Shown here: positions 22,512 through 30,570 of the stretch, one piece after another
Numbering within the stretch: position 1 is the first letter of the stretch
Layout of the letters: each line of letters opens with the position of its first letter
From: Candidatus Bipolaricaulota bacterium
GTDB lineage: Bacteria; Bipolaricaulota; Bipolaricaulia; Bipolaricaulales; Bipolaricaulaceae
Reading direction: 5' to 3'
DNA: 41,137 nucleotides
Assembly (NCBI GenBank): GCA_030550535.1
Contig: JAUQPF010000010.1
Coordinates: forward strand, 23,877 to 65,013
Notes under the pieces: model-generated
The model's database searches: none
Seen by the model: the letters and a program-made list of their open reading frames with translations, nothing else
Told to the model about the DNA's origin: nothing
Made by a program: the position numbers and the translations under genes

Positions 22512-23063
22512 ATGCGCAAACTTTTTCTCTCCGCAGGGGGTGCGGCCCGGGGGGACCCTGCCGTGGCCGCCATCGGGGTGGTGCTCAGCGACCCCCAGGG
22601 CCGGGTCCTCGAGCGCCTGGGGAAATGCATTGGCCGCGCCACCCCGGAGGTCGCCGAGTACCGGGCCATCCTCGAAGGCCTCCGGCTCGCCCTCCAGCGG
22701 CAGCCCGAGGAGCTCGTGCTCTTCACGGATAACCACCAGGTGGTGAACCAGCTCAACGGCACCCTTTCCCCGCGGGACCCGGCGGTGCAGCACCTCAACA
22801 GGCTCGCCCAGGAGCTCTTGCGCCGCTTCCCCAGGGCGCGGGTGAACTACGTGGACCACGAGGTGAGCCGGGCGGCGCGGCGCTTGGCCGAACAGGCCCT
22901 GCACGAGGAGCGCCGAACCGAACGGGAGCGACAAATCCTGCGCCAAGAGATCCTCGCCCTCCTCGATGCGCTCTCCCTCGAGGATCTCAGGCGCGTGCAC
23001 GCCTTCCTTTTGAGTTTCCAAAGCGAGAAAGCGGATGCGCATCGTTCTTCAGCGGGTGCGTGA
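22512..23063 (+). CDS. RNase H-fold protein, probably catalytically inactive
   Basis: A 183-residue protein with an RNase HI-like (RVT_3) domain: GGAARGDPAVAAIGVVLSD, TPEVAEYRAILEGLRLAL and LFTDNHQVVNQLNG. Of the four acidic catalytic residues, Glu (AEY) and the third Asp (FTDN) are kept, but the first Asp of DGAxRGNP is Gly and the last Asp of 'NxxAD' is Arg (SRAARRLAEQ). It probably binds rather than cuts hybrids. A charged helical tail (about residues 130-183) follows. ATG lies four bases after the tRNA end with no Shine-Dalgarno. The 3' end overlaps dtd by 29 bases. Confidence 0.75.
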   Translation: MRKLFLSAGGAARGDPAVAAIGVVLSDPQGRVLERLGKCIGRATPEVAEYRAILEGLRLALQRQPEELVLFTDNHQVVNQLNGTLSPRDPAVQHLNRLAQELLRRFPRARVNYVDHEVSRAARRLAEQALHEERRTERERQILRQEILALLDALSLEDLRRVHAFLLSFQSEKADAHRSSAGA

Positions 23064-23484
23064 GGCCTGGGTGCGCGTGGAGGGGAGGGAGGTGGCGCGC
23101 ATCGGCCCAGGTCTCCTTCTCCTTGTGGGCATCGGCCGGGAGGACGATGAGGAGGAGGTGCGGTTCTGGGCCAAACGCGTCCCGGAGATCCGCATCTTTT
23201 CCGACGAAAACGGGAAACTGAATCGCTCGCTTCGGGAGGTAGGCGGCGAGATCCTCTGCGTTTCCCAGTTCACCCTCTATGGGGATGCGTTGGCGGGGCG
23301 GCGGCCCAGTTTCGACGGCGCGGCACCTGCGGAAAAGGCCCGGGCCCTCTACGACCTTTTCCTTGGGGCCTTGGCTGGGGAAGGGGTGCCCGTGCGCTCC
23401 GGGATATTCGGGGCCCACATGGAGGTGGGGCTCGTGAACGACGGGCCGGTCACCTTGATTCTGGAGCGGCCGCGGGCAAAATAG
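23035..23484 (+). CDS. dtd: D-aminoacyl-tRNA deacylase
   Basis: A 149-residue DTD. The chiral proofreading motifs are SQFTLYGD (77-84) and NDGPVT (135-140), the latter containing the Gly-Pro that excludes L-amino acids; Asp replaces the common Ser before GP. It hydrolyses D-aminoacyl-tRNA and glycyl-tRNA(Ala). It sits in a tRNA - RNase H-fold - dtd - rpmF run, consistent with a translation-related operon. Confidence 0.95.
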   Translation: MRIVLQRVREAWVRVEGREVARIGPGLLLLVGIGREDDEEEVRFWAKRVPEIRIFSDENGKLNRSLREVGGEILCVSQFTLYGDALAGRRPSFDGAAPAEKARALYDLFLGALAGEGVPVRSGIFGAHMEVGLVNDGPVTLILERPRAK

Positions 23485-23503
23485 CTCCGCCAAAGGAGGG
23501 AAA

Positions 23504-23692
23504 ATGGCAGCGGTTCCGAAATCCCGTAGATCCCATCGCGAAGTGCGCCTGCGCCGCACCCATTGGCGGGCCAAGCTTCAGGCGGCTACCGAGTGCCCGC
23601 AGTGCCACAACTTCCGCCTGCCCCATCGGGTCTGCCCGCACTGCGGCTACTACAACGGGATGCAGGTCCTCGAGGTGAAGGAGAAGGAGTGA
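23504..23692 (+). CDS. rpmF: 50S ribosomal protein L32
   Basis: A 62-residue L32: MAAVPKSRRSHREVRLRRTH matches the basic N-terminus (vPKrrtSksr...rrsh), followed by a zinc ribbon CPQC...CPHC with HR between. The zinc-binding (C+) form is kept. AAGGAGG precedes the ATG. It ends one base from the convergent MFS gene, leaving no room for a terminator. The usual plsX/fab neighbours are absent. Confidence 0.95.
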   Translation: MAAVPKSRRSHREVRLRRTHWRAKLQAATECPQCHNFRLPHRVCPHCGYYNGMQVLEVKEKE

Positions 23693-23693
23693 G

Positions 23694-24962
23694 TTAGGGG
23701 GCGGGGCGGCTCTCCACAAGGAAGATGGGAAGGGTCAGAAAGAGGAGGGCCGCGCCCGAAAGAAACGGCGCCGCGTAGCCGAAGGCATCGGCCAAGTACC
23801 CGCCCAAAGCGGCGCCAATCACGTTCCCTAGCCCGGCCACAGCGTTATAGAGGCCCAAACCCCGCCCGCGCAGCTCCGCCGGCGCCAGCCGCGAAACCAA
23901 GGCCGTGGTGGAAAGCTGAAAGAACGACCAGGTGATCCCGGCCAGGGCGAAGAGGAGGGGCAGGATCCAAGGGGAGGCGCCGCGGCCCACCGCCGCAAAG
24001 CCCGCGAAGATCCCGACCCGCACGAGGAGGGCAAAGGCCAGGGCCGGGCGGTGGCCCCAGCTCGCGATGGCCCGGCGGGCCCATTCGTAGGCGAAAATGC
24101 CGATGGCATGATGCGCCACGTACAGGGCGAACACCCCCTCGTTCGGCCACCCCAATCTCTGCCGCAGGAACACGGGAAACGGCGCGAACACGAGGGCGAA
24201 GCCCACGAAGGAAAGGAGCTCCCCGTAGTAGCAGAGGACGAGCTCCGGCCCGAAGGCCGTGCGTCCCTGCAAAAACCGGAGGATCTGGCGGGGGCTCAGG
24301 GCCTCCAAGAGGTACGTGGGGCCGTAGCGCAGCCGCTCCACCACGAACGTGCCGATCCCCGAGGTCCAGTCCAGGAAGCTTGTGCGCCGCACCGCGCGGG
24401 GCTCGGGCAGGCTACGGAAGGCCAGGAATCCCGCGAAGCCCGCGACGAGGGCGAGCATCAACGCCAAGGAGCGCAATCCCCATCCTTCTCCCACGAGGCG
24501 GGCCAGGGCGGTGGTCCAAAGGGCCCCTAAGATGAGGCCGGCGGTCCAGCCCACGCCGCCGAAGGCGTTGAACCGGCCGATCTCCCGCTCCCAGCGCTCG
24601 TGGGGAAAAGCGTGGAGGACCAGGAGGGTGGCAGCGGTCCCCGCGGCCATCCAGAGGAAGGTGGCCGCGGCGTTGAGGGGAAAGAGGGCGCTCCGGCGGC
24701 TCAGGAAGGCCAAAAGCGCGTAGCAGGCGGCGGTCCCCCAGAAGCCCAAGAGCACAAGGGGCCGGCGCCGAAGGGTCCGATCCGCGAGCTTTCCCCAAAA
24801 CAGGCTGGCCACGATGTTCGTGGCGCTGCCCACCGCGGCCAGAAGCCCCACCTCGCCCGCGCTTGCCCCCAAAAAGTAGGCGTAGAGGGGCAGAAGCTGG
24901 GAAAAGGCCCCCAGCGCCACGTTCACCACCAAAAACGCCCAGTACCAGCGGGGCGCGCTCAT
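23694..24962 (-). CDS. MFS transporter
   Basis: A 422-residue protein with twelve hydrophobic segments. Between segments 2 and 3 is LFWGKLADRTLRRRP, the MFS loop motif; the middle loop has PEPRAVRRTSFLDW; the second half contains LRGRGLGLYNAVAGLGNVIG. The ATG at 24962 overlaps the stop of the TIM-barrel isomerase gene (ATGA), which indicates a shared transcript from the upp promoter. The substrate is unknown; the neighbours suggest a sugar, polyol or nucleoside-related solute. Confidence 0.88.
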   Translation of the reverse strand: MSAPRWYWAFLVVNVALGAFSQLLPLYAYFLGASAGEVGLLAAVGSATNIVASLFWGKLADRTLRRRPLVLLGFWGTAACYALLAFLSRRSALFPLNAAATFLWMAAGTAATLLVLHAFPHERWEREIGRFNAFGGVGWTAGLILGALWTTALARLVGEGWGLRSLALMLALVAGFAGFLAFRSLPEPRAVRRTSFLDWTSGIGTFVVERLRYGPTYLLEALSPRQILRFLQGRTAFGPELVLCYYGELLSFVGFALVFAPFPVFLRQRLGWPNEGVFALYVAHHAIGIFAYEWARRAIASWGHRPALAFALLVRVGIFAGFAAVGRGASPWILPLLFALAGITWSFFQLSTTALVSRLAPAELRGRGLGLYNAVAGLGNVIGAALGGYLADAFGYAAPFLSGAALLFLTLPIFLVESRPAP

Positions 24963-25762
24963 GAGCCCAGCAAAAGTCGCACGCTTCTTTTGAGCCCCTC
25001 CGGATCGGGAAGCTCGAGGATGATGCGGCCGTGGAAACCCTGCTCCGCCAGGGCCGCGAGGGCCTCCCGCCAGGGCGCGGTGCCCTCGCCCAGCGGAAGA
25101 TGGGCATCCCAATCGCCGCGGTTGTCGTGGAGGTGCACGTGAAGCAAGCGCGCCGCGAGGGCGCGGATGTAGGCGCGGGGCGAGCCGCCCAGGGTGTGGA
25201 GGTGGCCCAGGTCAAAGCAGGCCCCAAGCTCCGGGAATTCCCGGAGGATGGCCAAGTGTTCCTCGACGGTCTGCACAAGCCCCCGGTCCCGCCCGTTGCC
25301 CAAGTTCTCCAGGACGAGCTTCACCCCGCCGCGGGCGGCGCGGGGAAGGAGCACTCCCAGGGCGAACCGCAGGCGGTCAAGGCTTCGCTCGTGCCACTCC
25401 GGAAAGGGCACGTACTCCGCGGGCAGGCGCCCAGGGTGGATCACCACGACATCGGCCCCGATCGCGGCCGCGAGGTCCACGGTGCGCACGAGCTCCCCCA
25501 GGGAGGCCGCGGCCACCGCCCGCACCGGCCAGGTCAGGTTCACTCCATGAATGGGCATGTGCAAAGAGAGCCAAAGTCCGTTTCGGGCAAGGGCGCGAAG
25601 CCGCCGAAGGTCCTGGGAGGAAAGCTCGTCGGGGTGGGCGAGCCCTGGGTCAGCCCGCAGCTCCACCCCGCCCAAGCCCAGTTCCTGGGCCAGCTCCACC
25701 CAGGACCAAAGGTTCAGGCCTGGGCGATGGAAAGTGGCGAGGCCGAGGTGAGCGCGGTCCAT
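24959..25762 (-). CDS. Sugar phosphate isomerase/epimerase-type TIM barrel
   Basis: A 267-residue AP endonuclease-2-like TIM barrel. Candidate metal ligands fall in the expected strands: VVIHPGR, LVLENLGN, CFDLGHLHTLGG and LLHVHLHDNRGD, with ILELPD at the end. Family members include xylose isomerase-like, hydroxypyruvate isomerase-like and inosose dehydratase-like enzymes and endonuclease IV; the DNA-binding loops of endonuclease IV are not evident, so a sugar or polyol substrate is more likely. ATG at 25762 lies just after the SDR stop. Confidence 0.83.
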   Translation of the reverse strand: MDRAHLGLATFHRPGLNLWSWVELAQELGLGGVELRADPGLAHPDELSSQDLRRLRALARNGLWLSLHMPIHGVNLTWPVRAVAAASLGELVRTVDLAAAIGADVVVIHPGRLPAEYVPFPEWHERSLDRLRFALGVLLPRAARGGVKLVLENLGNGRDRGLVQTVEEHLAILREFPELGACFDLGHLHTLGGSPRAYIRALAARLLHVHLHDNRGDWDAHLPLGEGTAPWREALAALAEQGFHGRIILELPDPEGLKRSVRLLLGS

Positions 25763-25763
25763 C

Positions 25764-26501
25764 TCAGTCCATGCGCAGCCCGCCGTTGATGGAGAGGGTG
25801 GCGCCCGTGATGTAGCCGGCCTCCTCCGTGCAGAGGAAGGCGATGAGGGCAGCCACCTCCTCCGGTTGGGCCACCCGCCCAAGCGGGATCTGGCTTAGGA
25901 TCTGCTGGCCCCGCGTGCGCAACTGCTCCCGGTTGATGTCCGTATTCACGAAGCCTGGGCAGACCGCGTTCACCGTGATCCCGTAGGGGGCGAGGGCCAG
26001 GGCGAAGGACTTGGTGAGGCCCAAAAGGCCGGCCTTGGCCGCGGCGTAGTGCGCCCCGTGGGGGGAACCCGTGAGGGCCCGAAGGGAGGAGACGTTCACG
26101 ATGCGCCCCCATCCCGCCTTTTTCATGTGGGGCACCGCGGCCTGGATGAAGAGGAAGGGCGCGGTGAGCCCCACGCGGATCATGCGCTCCCAGTCCTCTA
26201 AAGAAAGGCTCTCCGGGGGCACGCGCTGCACATAGCCGGCGTTGTTCACCAGAACATGGAGGCCCCCGAGCGCCTCGGCCACGGCGTCCACCGTGGGCTT
26301 GATGCGGGAAAGGTCCTCAAGGTCGAGGGGAAGGGGCAAGGCCCGGCGGCCCAGGGCCTCCGCCTCGCGGGCCACCGCCTCCGCCTCCGTTTTGGCCGTC
26401 CTGTAGGTGAAGGCCACGTCGAAGCCCAGCTGGGCCAGGCGGCGCACGGTGGCCGCGCCGATCCCCCGCGATCCTCCGGTGACCAGGACCACGCGCCTCA
26501 T
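25764..26501 (-). CDS. Short-chain dehydrogenase (FabG-like)
   Basis: A 245-residue SDR. TGGSRGIG (8-15) binds the cofactor, NNAG (86-89) and the Ser138/139-Tyr152-Lys156 catalytic set are intact, and PGFVNTDI and GYITGATLSINGG complete the family pattern. No fatty-acid genes are near, so it is more likely a sugar or polyol dehydrogenase acting with the TIM-barrel isomerase and MFS transporter next to it than the FabG of lipid synthesis. The ATG overlaps the upp stop. Confidence 0.88.
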   Translation of the reverse strand: MRRVVLVTGGSRGIGAATVRRLAQLGFDVAFTYRTAKTEAEAVAREAEALGRRALPLPLDLEDLSRIKPTVDAVAEALGGLHVLVNNAGYVQRVPPESLSLEDWERMIRVGLTAPFLFIQAAVPHMKKAGWGRIVNVSSLRALTGSPHGAHYAAAKAGLLGLTKSFALALAPYGITVNAVCPGFVNTDINREQLRTRGQQILSQIPLGRVAQPEEVAALIAFLCTEEAGYITGATLSINGGLRMD

Positions 26502-27121
26502 GTGCCGAACAGGCGATCCCCGGCGTCGCCCAGGCCCGGCCGGATGTACCCGTGGCTATCGAGCTCCCGATCCAGGGCGGCCGCGTACACCGGGACGTCG
26601 GGATGGGCCTGGGCCATGGCCCGCACGCCCTCCGGTGCCGCCACAAGGCAGAGGAAGCGGATGTCCCGCCCCCCGCGCTCCTTCACCAGGCTCACGGCGT
26701 GCACGGCCGAGCCCCCCGTGGCCAGCATGGGGTCCACCACGATCACCAGGGCCTCCCCTAGGTTGGGAGGGAGCTTCACGAAGTACTGGACGGGTTTGAG
26801 GGTCGCGGGATCGCGATAAAGCCCGATGTGGCCGACATAGGCGCTGGGGATGAGGGAGAGGACGCCATCGAGCATGACGATCCCGGCGCGCAGGATGGGA
26901 ACAAGCACCACCGGCCGGGCCAGCTCCACGCCTTGGGTGCGCTCAAACGGGGTCTCCACCTCCACCGGCCGCACCGGGAAGTCCCGCGTGATCTCGTAGA
27001 CCATGAGGGCGGTGAGCTCCTCCAGGATCTGCCGGAACTGCAACCGATCCGTGCGCTTATCCCGGAGCTTGGTGAGCTTGGCCTGGATCAAGGGATGCCG
27101 CACCAAAACCAGGTTCTCCAT
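26498..27121 (-). CDS. upp: Uracil phosphoribosyltransferase
   Basis: A 207-residue type I phosphoribosyltransferase. LVRHPLIQAKLTKLRDK, VPILRAGIVMLDG and the PRPP loop VIVVDPMLATGGSA are present, and the end GDAGDRLFGT is the uracil-binding signature. It salvages uracil to UMP. The gene has its own promoter in the short gap after the unknown upstream gene and leads upp-SDR-isomerase-MFS. Confidence 0.97.
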   Translation of the reverse strand: MENLVLVRHPLIQAKLTKLRDKRTDRLQFRQILEELTALMVYEITRDFPVRPVEVETPFERTQGVELARPVVLVPILRAGIVMLDGVLSLIPSAYVGHIGLYRDPATLKPVQYFVKLPPNLGEALVIVVDPMLATGGSAVHAVSLVKERGGRDIRFLCLVAAPEGVRAMAQAHPDVPVYAAALDRELDSHGYIRPGLGDAGDRLFGT

Positions 27122-27130
27122 GGCCGCCGA

Positions 27131-27159
27131 AGGTTATCCCTGCCCCGCCCCTTTGCCAA
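27131..27159 (-). promoter_or_regulatory. Promoter of upp operon, near-leaderless
   Basis: TTGGCA (27154-27159), 17-base spacer, TAACCT (27131-27136), then nine bases to the upp ATG. No Shine-Dalgarno is visible. Confidence 0.6.
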
Positions 27160-27162
27160 CCG

Positions 27163-28044
27163 CTAGATGAGCGAGAAGAGTCGGTGCCGTTGGCCCAAAA
27201 GCCGGTCGATGTGCACTTGCCAGAGCTTCAGGGATTTGTAGAGGGAGGCCACAAGCCATTCCCGCACGGGGTCGCGCCCGCCGAGCATGGAAAAAAGGTG
27301 GGCTTGCACGGCATCCTGGGGCGGTTCCTTTTTGAGCCAGCGAGCCAGGGCCTGAAGCACGACCCAAAGCTGTTCCAACCGCTCGGGAGCCGCGTGAGGA
27401 AGCTCCCTTAAGGCCTCTTGGCACACGCGGACCTCCGGGAGCTGCTCCTCGCCGATGGCCTGGGCCAAGCGACGCACGTTCGCCAGGACGTTGTAGGCGC
27501 AAGCGTGGCGGAGGAGCTTGGGAAGGGGGGCGTCCTCCCCGTCCACGAGGTTTCGGGTGAGGGGGTGCGTGGCCCGTTCCGCCCAGGACTCGAGGACCTC
27601 GTCGGTGGCCACCCAGCCGTGGGCGAAGGCGCTGAGGGCCTGGCCCACGGCGCGCGCGGCCTCCATCCGGGCGGGCGTGCGCGCCCCCAAAAGGGGCCCC
27701 AGCTCCCGCGCCTCCTTTCCCGCAGCCCAGGCCAAGAACTCCTGGCCCAGGGCCTGCAGACGCAGGTGGACGGCCAAGGGGACGTCGCCGCAGCTTCCCA
27801 GGCGCCTCCCCGGTTTTCCCGCGCCGATCATGCCCATCACCTGCTCAAGTCCATCGAAAAAGCGGTGGGCACAGGGCTCGAAGCCCCAGCGGGGCATGAG
27901 GTCCCGCACGAGCACGGCCCAGCGCGGAAGGCTCAAGGACTCAGCCTGGTTGTTGAGGTACACGATCTCCTCATCGAAGGCCTCGCGGCCCTCGATGCCC
28001 GGGGCTTCCCACCACTCCAGGATGCGCTTCTCTGAGATGCGCAC
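27163..28044 (-). CDS. Uncharacterised helical protein
   Basis: A 293-residue protein I do not recognise. It is predicted to be soluble and mostly helical, rich in Leu, Ala, Arg and Glu. Distinct segments include RILEWWEAPGIEGREAFDEE, PRWGFEPCAHRFFDGLEQ, LRHACAYNVLANVRRLAQ and the C-terminal YKSLKLWQVHIDRLLGQRH. No signal peptide, membrane helix or metal-binding cluster is seen. The start is GTG with AGGAGG five bases before it. It is divergent from an MFS exporter and upstream of upp, but upp has its own promoter, so a functional link is not shown. Confidence 0.7.
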   Translation of the reverse strand: MRISEKRILEWWEAPGIEGREAFDEEIVYLNNQAESLSLPRWAVLVRDLMPRWGFEPCAHRFFDGLEQVMGMIGAGKPGRRLGSCGDVPLAVHLRLQALGQEFLAWAAGKEARELGPLLGARTPARMEAARAVGQALSAFAHGWVATDEVLESWAERATHPLTRNLVDGEDAPLPKLLRHACAYNVLANVRRLAQAIGEEQLPEVRVCQEALRELPHAAPERLEQLWVVLQALARWLKKEPPQDAVQAHLFSMLGGRDPVREWLVASLYKSLKLWQVHIDRLLGQRHRLFSLI

Positions 28045-28142
28045 AAGGCCTCCTGCGGGAGGTGTTATGCAAATTACGTTGGAAACCGGCTCCCTTCTCC
28101 GCGGCCATTCTACTTTCCACCCCCCGGGCCGGACAAAACGGG

Positions 28143-28148
28143 TAGACT
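28143..28148 (+). promoter_or_regulatory. -10 box of MFS gene, predicted leaderless
   Basis: TAGACT with seven bases (TGCGACC) before the GTG at 28156. The start codon would be at or next to the first transcribed base. The -35 is weak. Confidence 0.45.
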
Positions 28149-28155
28149 TGCGACC

Positions 28156-29328
28156 GTGCCCGGGTTCTGGCCGCTGTTCTTGGCCGTGGCCGTCGCCCTC
28201 CTGGGGCTGGGCGTGATCTCCCCTGTCCTTCCCCTCTACATGCGCGCGTTCGGCGCGGGCGGCCTGGAGCTGGGCCTTGTGTTCGCCGCCTTCGCCGTGG
28301 CCCGGTTTTGGGGCGGCCCCCTCTTCGGCCGGCTCTCCGACCGGGTGGCCCGAAAACCCCTCATCCTCACAGGCCTCGGCCTTTACGCCCTCGTCTCCGT
28401 GGCCTATGCCCTGGCCCAGTCCCTTTGGCAGATCGGGCTTCTGCGCCTGGTGCAAGGGCTGGCCTCGACCCTGGTCACGCCCCAGGCTCAGGCCTACGTG
28501 GCCGAGCGCACCCCGCCCGGTCGGGAGGGCCGCACCCTCAACCTCTTTTACACCGCGCAGTTCGTGGGCATGGGGCTTGGGCCGATCCTCGGGGGAGGCC
28601 TGGCCGAGCACTTTGGGCTCACCGCCCCGTTTTACGCCATGGGCCTCCTCACCGTGGCGGCCCTTTGGGCCGTGGCGTTCCTCGTGCCCATGGAGGGCCG
28701 GGCTCCGGGGGAGCGCCGCCGGCCCCGGCCGCCTTGGCGCGCCGTTTTGGCCCAGCGGGAGCTCTGGGCCATCGTGGCCTACATGGGCACCCGGGGCTTT
28801 TGGCGCCAGGCCTTCAACGCCTTCTTCCCCCTCCTCGCCGCCGAAAAAGGCCTGGGCGAGACGATGATCGGCACCGTCCTCACCTTGTACTTCGTAGGGG
28901 AAAGCGTGTTCCAGATCCCTGCGGGGTACCTTGCGGATCTCCTGCCCCCACGGCCCCAGGTGCTCCTTGGGGGGATGCTCGCCACCGTGCCCCTCTTCTT
29001 CGTGCCCGTGGTGGCGGCGCCGTGGGCGGTGGCCTTGCTTTCCCTCCTCATGGGGGTGGCCAGCGCCTTCGGCCGGGGCTCCATCATCGTGGTGCGCACC
29101 CAGCTTGGCCGAAGGTTCGGCATGGGCACGGTGACAGGCGTTCAGGACGCAGCCTTTGCCTCCGGACAGTCCCTGGGGCCCACCCTGGCCGGAGCCGCGT
29201 ACTCCTTGGCCGGAGCGGAGGCCCCTCTTTTCCTGAGCGGCTCCCTCGGGCTTCTGGGCGCCCTCCTCTCCGCCCTCCTCGTCGCTCCCCTCCCCGCCAA
29301 ACCCAAGACCTGCCCACGGTGTAACTAA
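28156..29328 (+). CDS. MFS multidrug-type transporter
   Basis: A 390-residue MFS protein with twelve segments. FGRLSDRVARKPLILTGLGL is the loop 2-3 motif and VQGLASTLVTPQAQAYVAE resembles motif C of drug/H+ antiporters, so export is likely. It starts at GTG immediately with the first membrane helix. The protein ends CPRCN, a short Cys pair of unknown meaning. The DUF4384 gene follows after 18 bases. Confidence 0.88.
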   Translation: MPGFWPLFLAVAVALLGLGVISPVLPLYMRAFGAGGLELGLVFAAFAVARFWGGPLFGRLSDRVARKPLILTGLGLYALVSVAYALAQSLWQIGLLRLVQGLASTLVTPQAQAYVAERTPPGREGRTLNLFYTAQFVGMGLGPILGGGLAEHFGLTAPFYAMGLLTVAALWAVAFLVPMEGRAPGERRRPRPPWRAVLAQRELWAIVAYMGTRGFWRQAFNAFFPLLAAEKGLGETMIGTVLTLYFVGESVFQIPAGYLADLLPPRPQVLLGGMLATVPLFFVPVVAAPWAVALLSLLMGVASAFGRGSIIVVRTQLGRRFGMGTVTGVQDAAFASGQSLGPTLAGAAYSLAGAEAPLFLSGSLGLLGALLSALLVAPLPAKPKTCPRCN

Positions 29329-29346
29329 AGGCGGAGGTGACCGAAG

Positions 29347-30075
29347 ATGCGTCGCATCCTTCCTGCGCTGGTTGTGCTTGGTGCGGCCTTGGCCTGGGCC
29401 CAGGCGCCCTCGCCCTTGGGCCTCGTTCCCCAGCCCATTCCTGGCCTCACCGTGGCCATCTGGACGGAGAAGCCCCAGTACTACGTGGGGGAGACGGCCC
29501 GCTTCTTCGTCTACCTCTCCCAGCCCGCCTACCTTTACGTGTTCGACATCGACCCCAGTGGGTTTGTGCGCCTGATCTTTCCCAACCCCTACTCGCCCAA
29601 CCCCTGGAAGCCCGCGGGCACCCATGTTTTCCCTGACGGGAACTACGTGTTCCGGGTCACCCCGCCTGCGGGCACGGAATCCCTTCAGGCGGTCGCCTGC
29701 CTCCAGCCCATTCCCGTCCCCTTGGGCACCCCGGAGGACCCCTACCCCCTCCTTGGGCCGGACCCCCAGTCCGGAAAGGCCAAGGTGCTTGGGCTCGTTC
29801 CCGGCCCTTCCTGCGGGTGCTGCGCCACGGCCTGGACGACCTTCCAGATCCTGCCGGGGCCGGTGGGGTATCCCTGCCCGCCCTGCTGGATCGGGCCCTG
29901 CCCGCCCTGTTGGGGCGCGGTCTACCCCGGGATGTGCTGGTACTACAACCCGGCAACGGGGGGCTGGCAGGTGGTGATCGGTGGAGCCTGCCCGGGTCCG
30001 GGGTGGTGCTGGTGCCTGGGCCCGGACGGCCGGTGGCACTTCCAGATCCGCATCTGTTTTGGGGACTGTCCGTAG
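29347..30075 (+). CDS. Secreted DUF4384 protein with Cys/Pro/Trp-rich tail
   Basis: A 242-residue exported protein. Signal peptide MRRILPALVVLGAALAWA; then a DUF4384-like beta domain (about 35-115) with YYVGETARFFVYLSQPAYLY and FDIDPSGFVRLIFPN. After a Pro-rich linker the last about 85 residues are highly unusual: CGCC, CPPCWIGPCPPCW, PGMCWYY, WCWCLGPDGRW and a final CFGDCP, with about 16 cysteines. This could be a disulfide-tied or metal-binding extracytoplasmic module; I recognise no family. A GGAGG lies before the ATG. Confidence 0.75.
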   Translation: MRRILPALVVLGAALAWAQAPSPLGLVPQPIPGLTVAIWTEKPQYYVGETARFFVYLSQPAYLYVFDIDPSGFVRLIFPNPYSPNPWKPAGTHVFPDGNYVFRVTPPAGTESLQAVACLQPIPVPLGTPEDPYPLLGPDPQSGKAKVLGLVPGPSCGCCATAWTTFQILPGPVGYPCPPCWIGPCPPCWGAVYPGMCWYYNPATGGWQVVIGGACPGPGWCWCLGPDGRWHFQIRICFGDCP

Positions 30076-30105
30076 GGCCGCAAGGGCTCGCGGGGTGGGC
30101 CTCCC

Positions 30106-30570
30106 TCAGCCCCTTCCGCCCTCACAGGCCCGCTTGAGGGCCACGAGGGAGGCCCACCACCCTCCCACCAAGTAGCGATCCACTTCGGGCACCAAAACCT
30201 TTCCCTTGGCCCGGGCCAGGTGCAGGAGGAGGAGCCAGCGCGCCGGCTGCACGTGGACCCGCTGCAGGAGGAGCCCGGGCTGGCGCACGGCCTGGGGCGA
30301 GAAGGGCGGGATCTCCTCCACCGGCTCCAAGTGCTCGCCCACCACCCGCTTCAGCTCCGGCGGGCTGGGAAGCGCGGTGGTGGCGCGGAGAAGCGCCTCC
30401 AGAAGCTCGGGCAGCGCATCCGCCCCGAAATCCGGCCCCACCGTCCAGGAGAGCCACCAGGCCGGCCCCTCCCGGGAGGGCGCGATGCGCAGGAAGCTTG
30501 GGGGACTGTAGGGGGGCAAGGCCCGCACGGCCTCCCAGCGCCGCCGTCCCTCCCTAGCCCACAGGGCCAT
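30106..30570 (-). CDS. Small uncharacterised protein of the MrfAB cluster
   Basis: A 154-residue protein with no recognised domain. It begins MALWAREGRRRWEAVRALPP, has a Trp-rich strand (GPAWWLSWTVG), a helix ALPELLEALLRATTAL, and a basic C-terminal part QPARWLLLLHLARAKGK. The ATG overlaps the 3' end of the helicase gene by 17 bases and has GGAGGG before it, so it is translated with it. This tight coupling suggests an accessory role in the same repair pathway, which is inference. Confidence 0.65.
   Translation of the reverse strand: MALWAREGRRRWEAVRALPPYSPPSFLRIAPSREGPAWWLSWTVGPDFGADALPELLEALLRATTALPSPPELKRVVGEHLEPVEEIPPFSPQAVRQPGLLLQRVHVQPARWLLLLHLARAKGKVLVPEVDRYLVGGWWASLVALKRACEGGRG

Noticed and set aside
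22467-23042. Minus-strand reading frame ending GPAGIEPATNRL
   Set aside because: This ending is the antisense of the tRNA(CAT) gene, a well-known source of spurious proteins; the real genes are the tRNA and the plus-strand RNase H-fold gene.
28045-30039. Long minus-strand extension of the unknown 27163-28044 gene over the MFS and DUF4384 genes
   Set aside because: The extension is antisense to two well-supported plus-strand genes and its composition is Gly/Pro/His/Arg shadow; a GTG with a ribosome site at 28044 is the natural start.
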